Assembly (NCBI RefSeq): GCF_021491355.1
Contig: NZ_JAKENF010000004.1
Span: 62,001-126,000 of the forward strand
DNA: 64,000 nucleotides
Source: Alitabrizicola rongguiensis
Lineage (GTDB): Bacteria; Pseudomonadota; Alphaproteobacteria; Rhodobacterales; Rhodobacteraceae
Direction: 5' to 3'
Part shown: positions 25,186-32,328 of the stretch, in pieces
Layout of the letters: each line of letters begins with the position of its first letter
Position numbering within the stretch: the first letter of the stretch is position 1
The notes under the pieces: model-generated
Seen by the model: the letters and a program-made list of their open reading frames with translations, nothing else
The model's database searches: none
Told to the model about the DNA's origin: nothing
Translations under genes and position numbers: made by a program

Positions 25186-25410
25186 ATGACCCGCCGCGCC
25201 ACCACCAACGAGAAAGCCCTCGACGCCTTCATCGCCGCCAAGGCCGAGATCGACGCGATGCTGGAACGCCTCGCCGCCCTCAGCGCCGACCACTTCGAGA
25301 CCCATCCCGACGAGATCAATTGGGGCCATGTCGGCGCCCTGAACCACTACCGCGCCAAGCTGCGCGAGATCACCGACATGGCCTTCCACGAAGGCGAACA
25401 CGCCGAGTGA
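25186..25410 (+). CDS. Small helical accessory protein
   Basis: A 74-residue protein with two predicted helices (TTNEKALDAFIAAKAEIDAM and the GALNHYRAKLREITDMAF segment). I do not recognise a family. GGAG precedes the ATG at a good distance. It starts a plus-strand cluster with the DUF3489 gene and the Phd-RelE pair, divergent from the terminase genes. Confidence 0.5.
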   Translation: MTRRATTNEKALDAFIAAKAEIDAMLERLAALSADHFETHPDEINWGHVGALNHYRAKLREITDMAFHEGEHAE

Positions 25411-25500
25411 AACGATCCGTCCCCGGTCCCGCCCGCCGACTGGCGGGCTCGACCTCGTAGAAGGGCCCGCATCACGCGCGCCCCGATACGGGAGACGACG

Positions 25501-26067
25501 ATGACCAAGCTTTCCGATACCCAAGCCCCGATCCTGAGCGCCGCTGCCCAACGTCCCGAGCGCATCGCCCTGCCGCTGCCCGAGAGCCTGCGGGGGGGCG
25601 CCGCCGCCAAGGTGGTCGGCGCGATGATCGCCAAGGGCCTCCTGCAGGAGGTCGACGCCGACCTGCGCAGGGGCGAGCCCATGTGGCGCGAGACCGGAGA
25701 TGGCCACGGCGTCACGCTGGTCGCCACCGACGCAGGACTCGCCGCCATCGGCATCGAGCCCGAAGACGCGAACCCCGCGCCTGAGGCCGCGACGGACGCG
25801 CCGAGCGAGGAGCCTGCGCCCGAGACCCCCAGCGACCCAGACGTCAGGCCCAAGGCGCGCACGCCGCGTGAGGGGACCAAGCAGGCAACCCTGATCGCCA
25901 TGCTGCGCGCGCCGGAGGGCGCGAGCATCGAAGAGATAATGGTCGCCCTCGATTGGGCTGCACACACGATCAGGGGTGCCATGGCCGGGGCGCTCAAAAA
26001 GAAGCTCGGGCTTGGAGTGACCTCGGAGAAAGTCGAAGGGCGCGGGCGGGTCTACACCCTGAAGTAG
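25501..26067 (+). CDS. DUF3489-domain protein
   Basis: A 188-residue protein with an N-terminal helical domain (PILSAAAQRPERIALPLPES), an acidic Pro-rich linker (EPAPETPSDPDV), and a C-terminal DUF3489 segment: REGTKQATLIAMLRAPEGAS then a SIEEIMVALDWAAHTIRGAM helix-turn-helix, ending GRGRVYTLK. The winged-helix look suggests DNA binding. GGGAG precedes the start. Common in alphaproteobacterial mobile elements. Confidence 0.75.
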   Translation: MTKLSDTQAPILSAAAQRPERIALPLPESLRGGAAAKVVGAMIAKGLLQEVDADLRRGEPMWRETGDGHGVTLVATDAGLAAIGIEPEDANPAPEAATDAPSEEPAPETPSDPDVRPKARTPREGTKQATLIAMLRAPEGASIEEIMVALDWAAHTIRGAMAGALKKKLGLGVTSEKVEGRGRVYTLK

Positions 26068-26081
26068 ACACCGAAGACCTC

Positions 26082-26130
26082 GACGCGCATCGAAATCTGC
26101 ACTATATTCGCACCTAATTCGATGCGCGTC
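26082..26130. promoter_or_regulatory. Operator-promoter of Phd-RelE operon
   Basis: GACGCGCATCGAA (26082-26094) and its exact reverse complement TTCGATGCGCGTC (26118-26130) flank a TATATT -10-like box at 26103-26108. The Phd gene starts 13 bases later after AGGAGG. A 13-base perfect inverted repeat around a promoter is the usual autoregulatory operator for antitoxin repressors. Confidence 0.7.
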
Positions 26131-26142
26131 AGGAGGCCAGCC

Positions 26143-26418
26143 ATGAACATTACCAAGGACATCAGCCCGCTGACCGAGTTCAAGCGGGATTCGGCGCGTC
26201 TGATTGCGCAGATAAAAGAAACCGGACGGCCGCAGATCCTGACCGTGAACGGCAAGCCTTCCGTCGTCGTGATGGATGCTGCCGCGTGGCAGGAGATGCA
26301 GGACCAACTCGACTATGCCGAAACCGTCGCCGGGATCCGCAAGGGTCTGACGCAGGCCCGTGCTGGTGAAGGCATTGAAGCGGGCCAGTTCTTTGACGGC
26401 CTCGCACAGACCAAATGA
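26143..26418 (+). CDS. Phd/YefM-type antitoxin
   Basis: A 91-residue antitoxin: ISPLTEFKRDSARLIAQIKET, ILTVNGKPSVVVMDAAAWQEM is the characteristic Phd strand-helix, and the C-terminus is the toxin-binding part. The ATG at 26143 follows AGGAGG at eight bases and is preferred over the upstream ATG. ATGA overlap with the toxin shows coupled translation. It is expected to repress through the flanking inverted repeat. Confidence 0.85.
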   Translation: MNITKDISPLTEFKRDSARLIAQIKETGRPQILTVNGKPSVVVMDAAAWQEMQDQLDYAETVAGIRKGLTQARAGEGIEAGQFFDGLAQTK

Positions 26419-26726
26419 CCACGCCTCTGCCGGTGATCATCACGCCGAACGCGGCGGAAGATCTGACAACATCATGGAACTACCTGCGTGATCGCAACCC
26501 GAGGGCGGCGGACGAATGGTTGGCGGGCGTCCGCGACACCATCCTCGCCCTTGGCACGATGCCGGAAGCTCATCCGATTGCCCCGGAGTCGCGTGAATTC
26601 GATCTACCGATCCGCCGCGCGCTCTATGGAAAGGCAACGCGCTGGCGGATCTACTATGCCGTCATCGACGGGTCTGTGCGGGTTCTGCATGTCCGCCACG
26701 GTCGCCGGAGCGATTGGCAACCCTGA
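26415..26726 (+). CDS. RelE/ParE-type toxin
   Basis: A 103-residue protein with the RelE/ParE fold: ITPNAAEDLTTSWNYLRDRN, an AADEWLAGVRDTILAL helix, and WRIYYAVIDGSVRVLHVRHG strands ending in a basic HVRHGRRS. Toxins of this family cut mRNA at the ribosome or poison gyrase; the sequence does not settle which. It ends inside the convergent DUF7220 gene (65-base overlap). Confidence 0.8.
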   Translation: MTTPLPVIITPNAAEDLTTSWNYLRDRNPRAADEWLAGVRDTILALGTMPEAHPIAPESREFDLPIRRALYGKATRWRIYYAVIDGSVRVLHVRHGRRSDWQP

Positions 26727-26928
26727 TCCCTTCAAACAGCCGTCGCAGTAGGTAGGACCGCGCGATGCTGACCACGGTGAAGACCGCGCCTATCTTCAGG
26801 TTCTGCGCCAGCGTCGTGTGCAGGCCGAAGATCGGGAAGATCAGGATCTGCGTCATGACCGCGACGCCGTAGCCGACGATCACGTTGGCGACGGACTCGA
26901 CCAGAGACATGAAGCGGGATTGCTTCAT
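26662..26928 (-). CDS. DUF7220-like small membrane protein
   Basis: An 88-residue protein beginning MKQSRFMSLVESVANVIVGYG, with two hydrophobic segments (residues 9-32 and 43-58) and a basic helix (RSYLLRRLFEGIRVANR) after them. It resembles the DUF7220 family found in phages. The ATG overlaps an upstream stop as ATGA; that stop belongs to the alternate frame inside the C5 methyltransferase gene, not to the methyltransferase itself. Function unknown. Confidence 0.6.
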   Translation of the reverse strand: MKQSRFMSLVESVANVIVGYGVAVMTQILIFPIFGLHTTLAQNLKIGAVFTVVSIARSYLLRRLFEGIRVANRSGDRGGHAEPAQTRR

Positions 26929-27416
26929 GCCACCACCTCATCCATCGGCCAGCAGTTCAGCCGCCAGAGTTCGCAGCGCATGCGCCGCAACCAGCGGGAC
27001 CACTCCGTTGCCACAGAGCCGAAGCCGGTCCACCCGGTGGGCCAGCCCATCAGCGCCTCGACGAACAGCGGGTTCAAGGTCCGGCGCGCATCGGAGGTAT
27101 CGTGCCCAGCCATCGGCGTCACCAGGACCTGGCGGCCAAGCAGGCCGTTCACCGGCGTATTCGCCAATGTCGTCGCCCCGTCCTTGTGGTCGCGCGCCGT
27201 CGGCGTCATCCACATCCCCGCCGAATGGGTAAGGTCGGCCGACCGCCGGTTGCCCGCGCTCGGCTTGCAGCCGTCGTTCGCCATCGGCGTCGGCCACATG
27301 GCGGCTGTCGTCGCGAGGTTCATGCCGTGCTGGCCCGCTGTCTGCGACGGCGTCGGCTTCGTCTGCCGGTTCTCGTTGGCGCTGGCCCTCGGCGTCGGCC
27401 ACAGCCGAAGCAGTTC
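26925..27416 (-). CDS. Second coding-like frame overlapping the C5 methyltransferase 3' half
   Basis: This +1 frame is open through the whole methyltransferase gene, but only the last 164 codons look coding. They contain several WPTP-type repeats (LWPTPRAS, MWPTPMAND, MWMTPTARD), then LNPLFVEALMGWPTGWT and ATEWSRWLRRM, a pattern I associate with the C-terminal extension of phage C5 methyltransferases. In a hand count of about 66 codons near 27100-27297, about 90 percent of third bases are G or C, versus about 60 percent in the methyltransferase frame. The stop overlaps the DUF7220 start as ATGA. It may be a dual-coded extension, a frameshifted C-terminus, or a remnant. Confidence 0.5.
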   Translation of the reverse strand, partial: ELLRLWPTPRASANENRQTKPTPSQTAGQHGMNLATTAAMWPTPMANDGCKPSAGNRRSADLTHSAGMWMTPTARDHKDGATTLANTPVNGLLGRQVLVTPMAGHDTSDARRTLNPLFVEALMGWPTGWTGFGSVATEWSRWLRRMRCELWRLNCWPMDEVVA

Positions 27417-28035
27417 CGTCCGGTTCCCGCCACTCGACCGGGTGCCAGAGCAGGCGCGCGGGGTCGGCCAGCTCGTCCCCCTCGCGGATGGCGAGGATGA
27501 AGAGCCGCTCGCGCTTGTGAGGCGCGCCGACTTCCGCCGCCGTGAAGAGGCCTGCCGCAAGGCGGTAGCCCATGCCGACCAGTCCTGCGGCGACTTCGGG
27601 GAAGCCGAGGCGGAGATGATGGGCGACGTTCTCGAGGAACACGAAGGGCGGCCGGACCTCGCCGATGACGCGGGCGACATGAGGCCAGAGGTGGCGCGGG
27701 TCGTCCGCGCCCCGGCGCTTGCCCGCGACAGAGAACGGCTGGCACGGATAGCCCGCAGTGACGATGTCCACCGCGCCGCGCCACGGGCGGCCGTCGAAGG
27801 TTCCAACGTCGTCCCAGACAACAGCCTGATCCAGGGACGCGTCCTCCATCCGCGCCACGAGAGCGGCTGCGGCGAAGGTCTCCCGTTCGACATGGCCCAC
27901 AGCACGATATCCGGGGATGGCGATGGCAAGCCCGAGGTCGAGCCCGCCCGCGCCGGAACAGAGGGAGAGGCCGAAGAGGCATGCGTCTCCGACTCCGGAA
28001 GCGCGTCCGGAGGAAGGTAAAGCCAGGTCATGCAT
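26938..28035 (-). CDS. C5-cytosine DNA methyltransferase
   Basis: A 365-residue protein with C5 motifs: LSLCSGAGGLDLGL (I), AGYPCQPFSVAGKR with the catalytic Cys (IV), FVFLENV (VI), GAPHKRERLFILA (VIII). The C-terminus ends with RVDRLRLCGNGVVPLVA, which fits motif X. It modifies phage DNA, likely against restriction. Between motif VIII and motif X, this frame shows low third-position GC while another frame shows high GC, so part of the C-terminus may be expressed from the other frame. Start at 28035 lies just after the ParB-methyltransferase stop. Confidence 0.8.
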   Translation of the reverse strand: MHDLALPSSGRASGVGDACLFGLSLCSGAGGLDLGLAIAIPGYRAVGHVERETFAAAALVARMEDASLDQAVVWDDVGTFDGRPWRGAVDIVTAGYPCQPFSVAGKRRGADDPRHLWPHVARVIGEVRPPFVFLENVAHHLRLGFPEVAAGLVGMGYRLAAGLFTAAEVGAPHKRERLFILAIREGDELADPARLLWHPVEWREPDGTASAVADAEGQRQREPADEADAVADSGPARHEPRDDSRHVADADGERRLQAERGQPAVGRPYPFGGDVDDADGARPQGRGDDIGEYAGERPAWPPGPGDADGWARYLRCAPDLEPAVRRGADGLAHRVDRLRLCGNGVVPLVAAHALRTLAAELLADG

Positions 28036-28036
28036 G

Positions 28037-29413
28037 TCACGCGGCGGTCTTGCGCTTGCGCGCGGGTTCAAGGGCGGCGTCCTTTGCCGTGGCGTCGGCG
28101 GGGGCTTCGGCATCGTCGCCCAGCCGCTCGGTCCTCACTTGCGCGAAGGTCCGGCCATCACCGTCGAGGATCGCGTCGCGGCCGGCCTCGGCCTCCCACC
28201 GCTCCACGGCGACGTCGACATAGGCCGGGCTGATTTCCATCGCGAAGACGCGGCGGCCGTTGGCTTCGCCCGCCATGATCTGCGAGCCCGAGCCCGAGAA
28301 CGGCTCGTAGCAGAGCCCGCCACGGGCGACGTGCTGGCGCATCGGGATGCCGAAGGCGTCGAGCGGCTTCGGCGTCGGGTGATCCGGGCGCTCGTCCTTC
28401 GCGAAGGACGGCATTTCCCATGTTGAGGGCAGCGTTTGCTCGGCGACTTTCGGCGGCCGGTTCGGGCGCCGCCAGCCCATGAAACAGGGCTCGTGCTTCC
28501 AGAGGTAGTGAGACCGGGTCAGCACCCCTCGCTCCTTCACCCAGATGATCTGCTGGTGGACAAAGGCGCCGGCCTTCTCCCAACAGGCCTCGAGCATCGC
28601 CTGGCGGCGCGACGCGTGCCAGCAGTACCAGGCGGCGTCTTCGGTGATCGCCTCGGCGACCGCGGCGGCGATAAAGCCGTCGTAGAGTTCCGCCCCCTGC
28701 GAACTGTCGTCCCAGGTGACGCCGTAGGACTGCGACCAGTCCTTGTTCCGCGTCGGATGGTTCGAGCCATCGTAATCCACCAGATACGGCGGGTCAGTGG
28801 CGAACAGGATCGCGCGCTCGCCATTCATCAGGCGGCGGACGTCCTCGTGGCTGGTACTGTCGCCGCACAGCAATCGGTGATCGCCGAGGATCCAGAGATC
28901 ACCTGTCCGCGAGGCCGGATTGCGCGGCGGTTCGGGGATGGTCACCGGCGGCACGGAGCCCCCGGCGCCACCTTCTTCCCCGTCCCCCTCCGGCACGAAA
29001 GCCAGCAGCTTGTCCAACTCGCCATCCGAGAAGCCAACCAGCGACAGGTCGAAATCCTCGGCCAACAGGTCGTTCAGTTCCGCCGACAGCAGCGCCTCAT
29101 CCCAGGTCCCCAGTTCCGTCAGCTTGTTGTCCGCGATGCGGTACGCCCGGCGCTGCGCTTCGGTCAGATGCCCGAGTACGATCACCGGCGCCTCGGTCAG
29201 CCCCAGCTGGGTTGCCGCCAGAACCCGCCCATGGCCTGCGATCAGTTCGCCATCCTCGGCCACGAGGCAGGGCACGGTCCAGCCAAACTCTGCCATGCTG
29301 GCGGCGATCTTCGCGACCTGATCCGCGCCATGCGCCTTCGCATTGCGGGCATAGGGCTGCAAGCGCGCGAGCGGCCATTGCTCGATGCGCTCCGGGGCGA
29401 AGCTCAGGGTCAT
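28037..29413 (-). CDS. ParB-like domain fused to N4/N6 DNA methyltransferase
   Basis: A 458-residue protein. Residues 1-150 form a ParB/Srx-like domain (WPLARLQPYARNAKAHG, DGELIAGHGRVLAATQLG). The C-terminal part has DPPYLVDYDG (motif IV) before EPFSGSGSQIMAGE (motif I), the order of beta-class amino methyltransferases. A conserved DHPTPKPLDAFGIPM loop lies between. Such fusions occur in phages and methylate phage DNA. Start at 29413 (MTLSFAPERIEQW) chosen; longer open frame upstream has no support. Recognition site cannot be told. Confidence 0.85.
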   Translation of the reverse strand: MTLSFAPERIEQWPLARLQPYARNAKAHGADQVAKIAASMAEFGWTVPCLVAEDGELIAGHGRVLAATQLGLTEAPVIVLGHLTEAQRRAYRIADNKLTELGTWDEALLSAELNDLLAEDFDLSLVGFSDGELDKLLAFVPEGDGEEGGAGGSVPPVTIPEPPRNPASRTGDLWILGDHRLLCGDSTSHEDVRRLMNGERAILFATDPPYLVDYDGSNHPTRNKDWSQSYGVTWDDSSQGAELYDGFIAAAVAEAITEDAAWYCWHASRRQAMLEACWEKAGAFVHQQIIWVKERGVLTRSHYLWKHEPCFMGWRRPNRPPKVAEQTLPSTWEMPSFAKDERPDHPTPKPLDAFGIPMRQHVARGGLCYEPFSGSGSQIMAGEANGRRVFAMEISPAYVDVAVERWEAEAGRDAILDGDGRTFAQVRTERLGDDAEAPADATAKDAALEPARKRKTAA

Positions 29414-29859
29414 ATGGGGCGTCCTGTTGAAGGATAGGCTGGCTTCGGGGGTGGACCCCGGATGTGGAATCCACACCGGATTTCACCGGCTGCAGGAGCC
29501 CGGCGGTATCCACCCCGGAGTCCACCAGCCAAGTGCCTGTTTTATTGTGCTATCTCAGCCGTTTTCGGGTGGCTTCCCGAGGGGGTGGCTTCCCAAAAAT
29601 CCGGCCCTGTCGCTAGCGATGTGCCGCGCTTCGCCCGCCAGCATAGGAATTTCGCCCGGAAGGAACCGCCAACTCGCCGGCGCTGGACCCCGACCGGACT
29701 CTGGAGGCCTGCGGGGGTATCCCCCTCGGGATCAGCCCCGCTTCGCCCGAGCGCACGACCCCGAGCATATCGCCATGGATAGCTTCAGAAAGGCGATCCG
29801 TCTCGCTGTCTGGTGTCTCGCCGGAAATTGTCTCACGCGCCTGCCGAGCCTTGACACGC
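29414..29859. other. Intergenic region without a convincing gene
   Basis: About 446 bases between the ParB-methyltransferase and DUF6362 genes. Frames here are open in several ways but none has family similarity or a supported start. A direct repeat GGTGGCTTCCC occurs twice near 29565-29595, and two copies of a GGTGGA/GGATGTGGA-type motif occur near 29450-29520. I see no clear promoter or terminator. Confidence 0.5.
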
Positions 29860-30285
29860 TCACTGAGTCGCGCGGGCCACCACGAACTCCATCGACCGCT
29901 TCCCGGTTACTCGCCTCCCGTTCATCCGCCAGACTATGACCGCGATGCCGTACTGCCAGCGCCGGTTCGCGGTGGCGCGGCTGATGCCCAACTCCCAGCA
30001 GATCGGCTTCCACTGCTTGCGGTTCGCCCGCAGCCAGAGCAGGCGCGCGTCGCCGGGATCGAGCCAGCGCAGCCAGAGGAGAGCATCCTCGGCCTGCGTG
30101 ATCTCACGTGGGCCGGGCTTGGGTCGGCGCATCCGAGGCTCCTGGCCGACCTGATCGGCGAAGCTGTGGAAGTACTCGGGCCAGGCATTGAAATAGCCCT
30201 GAGGCTTCACCTCGGGCAGCGACCGGAACACGTCGGCAGCACTCTCGAGCCGGTCCTCGACCATGGTGGGCGTCCAGTCAGCCAT
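29860..30285 (-). CDS. DUF6362-like phage protein
   Basis: A 141-residue protein: MADWTPTMVEDRLESAADVF, a RPGPREITQAEDALLWLRWL stretch and a helix-turn-helix-like ICWELGISRATANRRWQYG, ending VIVWRMNGRRV. This resembles DUF6362, common in alphaproteobacterial prophages. The HTH suggests DNA binding, possibly a late regulator. It starts two bases after the stop of the next upstream gene. Confidence 0.65.
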   Translation of the reverse strand: MADWTPTMVEDRLESAADVFRSLPEVKPQGYFNAWPEYFHSFADQVGQEPRMRRPKPGPREITQAEDALLWLRWLDPGDARLLWLRANRKQWKPICWELGISRATANRRWQYGIAVIVWRMNGRRVTGKRSMEFVVARATQ

Positions 30286-30478
30286 TCGCGGCCTCCCGTT
30301 CGGCCACGAGCGGCCCATACAGCTTTTCGCCCAGCTGACGCACCAGTTCGCGTTCGGGCCAGGTGAGGCGGGGTTCTTCGACAGAAATCGCCAGCAACCC
30401 CTGTTCCTGCCACCCCTCCCGCTTGACTTGCTCGGGATCCCGGCGTTGGCCGCCGTAGCCCTTGGGATGCCACCTCAT
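30278..30478 (-). CDS. Small conserved phage protein
   Basis: A 66-residue protein, rich in charged residues: MRWHPKGYGGQRRDPEQVKR and TWPERELVRQLGEKLYGP. No domain recognised. The start overlaps the RuvC-like gene's stop as ATGA and the gene ends two bases before the DUF6362 start codon, so it belongs to the same operon. Function unknown. Confidence 0.5.
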   Translation of the reverse strand: MRWHPKGYGGQRRDPEQVKREGWQEQGLLAISVEEPRLTWPERELVRQLGEKLYGPLVAEREAANG

Positions 30479-30996
30479 GCGACGCCCCCGTTCGTCTCGA
30501 TGGCCCAGTGCAGAATTGCGATGGCATCAGCTTCATTGTCATCAGCTGGACTAAACCCCCGGGCCCGCGCTGCGGCGACCATTGCATCCTTGTCGGCGTT
30601 TCCCTTCCCGGTGGCATGGCGCTTGATCGTGCCGACCGGAACGCCCTGATAAGGAATGCCGCGCAGTTCGGCCCATGCAGTGAGGGTGGCCATCAGACCG
30701 CCATACACGTGGGCAGCGTCTGTACCGACATGGCGGCGAACTTCCTCGAACCAGATGGCTGCGATTGGACCGGACAGTCGGTCGATCTCGGTCAGCCAGT
30801 TGGAGAAGCGCAGGTAGCGCATTCCACCTCCGTCGAAACGGCCGGGACGCAGCGAGACGGTGCCGCTGGTGATCGGGGCGTCATGAGCGCGGATCGCCCA
30901 GCCGGTCGTGGTGCCGAGATCGAGGGCGAGGACGCAGGACCGGTTGATCGCGTCCGGCTCGGGGCGGTCGTCCTGCGCGAGGATCGTTGTGTTCAT
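30475..30996 (-). CDS. RuvC-like Holliday junction resolvase
   Basis: A 173-residue protein with RuvC/RNase H signatures: VLALDLGTTTGWAIRA with the first catalytic Asp near residue 26, IWFEEVRRH with Glu, a GTIKRHATGKGNADK loop typical of phage RuvC-type proteins, and DNEADAIAILHW with the last acidic residues. It resolves branched DNA before packaging. The 5' region leads into a repeat-rich non-coding stretch that probably holds the operon promoter. Confidence 0.8.
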   Translation of the reverse strand: MNTTILAQDDRPEPDAINRSCVLALDLGTTTGWAIRAHDAPITSGTVSLRPGRFDGGGMRYLRFSNWLTEIDRLSGPIAAIWFEEVRRHVGTDAAHVYGGLMATLTAWAELRGIPYQGVPVGTIKRHATGKGNADKDAMVAAARARGFSPADDNEADAIAILHWAIETNGGVA

Positions 30997-31432
30997 CGTG
31001 AAGGCTCACAAGCTGTGGGCCTTCGGCTTCGGTCTTTCACAAGATACTGAGGAAGGCCCAGAGAAACAAGCCGGTCCGGAACCGGCATCAGCTGTCTCTG
31101 TTCAAGCGATGTCACCGATGATGTGAAATCCTTTTCGGATTGGTGACACGACCTTTCCGATATTTTTCAATATATTACCGGACCTTGTCACCATTCTTGG
31201 TGTCACCAACGCCCCATATCATTTCCCTCGCAGAGAAGATATGGCCGCCACCCGTTATGTCGGTCCTCACTTGAAGGTAGAAAACCGGTTGGTGACACTC
31301 GGCAACGTTGGTGACACCATTGAAATCGCGGCGTTTCTCGTGTCACCGATTTTCGCGTTGGGATGGTGTCACGGTTGGTGATACTGGCGGTTGGTGACAC
31401 GAGCCGCTCAAAGGTAACGACCTGCCGCGGTC
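30997..31432. other. Non-coding stretch with repeat array; likely origin or operator region
   Basis: No credible gene lies between the resolvase start and the WYL regulator's 3' end. It is lower in GC than the surroundings, has an AT-rich tract (31157-31177), and contains about nine copies of GGTGACAC or its complement. A 248-base open frame here is built mainly of the repeats and is rejected. Confidence 0.6.
31111..31400. repeat. GGTGACAC/GTGTCACC repeat array
   Basis: Direct copies of TTGGTGACAC occur at 31140, 31289, 31308 and 31391, with a TTGGTGATAC variant at 31375. Inverted copies occur at 31200 and 31340, a near copy at 31364, and shorter GTCACC at 31111 and 31187. One is a perfect palindrome, TTGGTGTCACCAA (31197-31209). 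Spacing is irregular. The array flanks the AT-rich tract. This looks like iterons of a replication origin or a cluster of operator sites. Confidence 0.7.
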
Positions 31433-32251
31433 TCAATTGTCGTTCGGCCATGCTGGCGCGATCGGCTCGTATTCAGTTTTCGCCCGCTCAAGTCGCGCGC
31501 CCTTCGTATCCAGTCCCCATCGCCGATTGAAGAAAAACTCCAGAGCCTTCCGCGTTTCAACGCGCAGAAACTCTCCCTCAAAGCCAAATTCGCTTCGGAC
31601 CACGCTGGCTTGTCGATCCGAAAGCCCCGACTTCGGGCGCAGCCAGATGATTGCCCGAGTGTTCCAATCCACGTCCTCCGGAAGTGGCTCAGCCAGGAGC
31701 TTCTCCTCGAACGAGCTGTCAGGATCGATGCGGATCGGGAGGTAGTTACGATATTCGCCGTGCTTGAAGCTGTGGGCACGCACGTGAACGCTTTCACCGT
31801 CCGACGTGAAGCGGGTCGGCGCAATCCACTGCTCATCGTCGGCGCCGGACGAGATGGATGTGTATCGGACGTGGACGGCTTTCCCCGACCTGATTGCTTG
31901 ATGAAGAAGCGCGATGGTCCTCCGATCTGCCTTCCTTTCTGGTCGGGGCAACGCGGCCGAAGGCATGCTTTCATCGCCGCTCGCCAAGATATCGAAGGCT
32001 TCGGTCAGGCCGGATGGTGCTAAGGGCTCGTGCTCGGTCGCGGCGATGTAGGTCTTTCGCACCGGATCGTAGATGGGCGGCGTGCTGCGCGCGAGACCTA
32101 GGTAGACACGGAAGTCCAGCGCCGCCTGCGCGGTCGAGATGCCGAAGCGCTCGATCAGATCCCTGCGGTTCGCCATGCCCCGCCAAGTCAGGCAGCGGTC
32201 CAGAAAGATCAGGCGCTCTCTCTGAGCATGCTTGAGGTCGTCGAGCGTCAT
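31433..32251 (-). CDS. WYL-domain regulator of BrxR/CapW type
   Basis: A 272-residue protein: N-terminal winged helix (MANRRDLIERFGISTAQAAL, residues 26-45), a YLGLARSTPPIYDPVRKTYIA wing and linker, then a WYL domain (ALLHQAIRSGKAVHVRYTS, FTSDGESVHVRAHS, YRNYLPIRI) and a C-terminal domain. This layout matches BrxR and CapW, which repress anti-phage defence operons and may respond to a ligand. It is divergent from sbcD over 77 bases that carry a two-copy TATACG motif. It is therefore the likely regulator of the SbcDC cassette. Confidence 0.75.
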   Translation of the reverse strand: MTLDDLKHAQRERLIFLDRCLTWRGMANRRDLIERFGISTAQAALDFRVYLGLARSTPPIYDPVRKTYIAATEHEPLAPSGLTEAFDILASGDESMPSAALPRPERKADRRTIALLHQAIRSGKAVHVRYTSISSGADDEQWIAPTRFTSDGESVHVRAHSFKHGEYRNYLPIRIDPDSSFEEKLLAEPLPEDVDWNTRAIIWLRPKSGLSDRQASVVRSEFGFEGEFLRVETRKALEFFFNRRWGLDTKGARLERAKTEYEPIAPAWPNDN

Positions 32252-32328
32252 GCGTGCATCCCTACCTTGACTCCTGACGAAATGTCCATCTAGAAATTAT
32301 ACGATCAAAAACTATACGGACTAGGGCA
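32252..32328. promoter_or_regulatory. Divergent promoter/operator between WYL regulator and sbcD
   Basis: On the minus strand a perfect TATAAT box (32296-32301) faces the regulator gene. Two TATACG motifs at 32298 and 32313, fifteen bases apart, overlap it and could be the operator. On the plus strand a TTGACT-like element lies at 32267. The AT-rich block stands out from the region. Confidence 0.5.

Noticed and set aside
31203-31451. 82-residue open frame in the repeat array
   Set aside because: It is made largely of the GGTGACAC repeats and has no similarity to known proteins.
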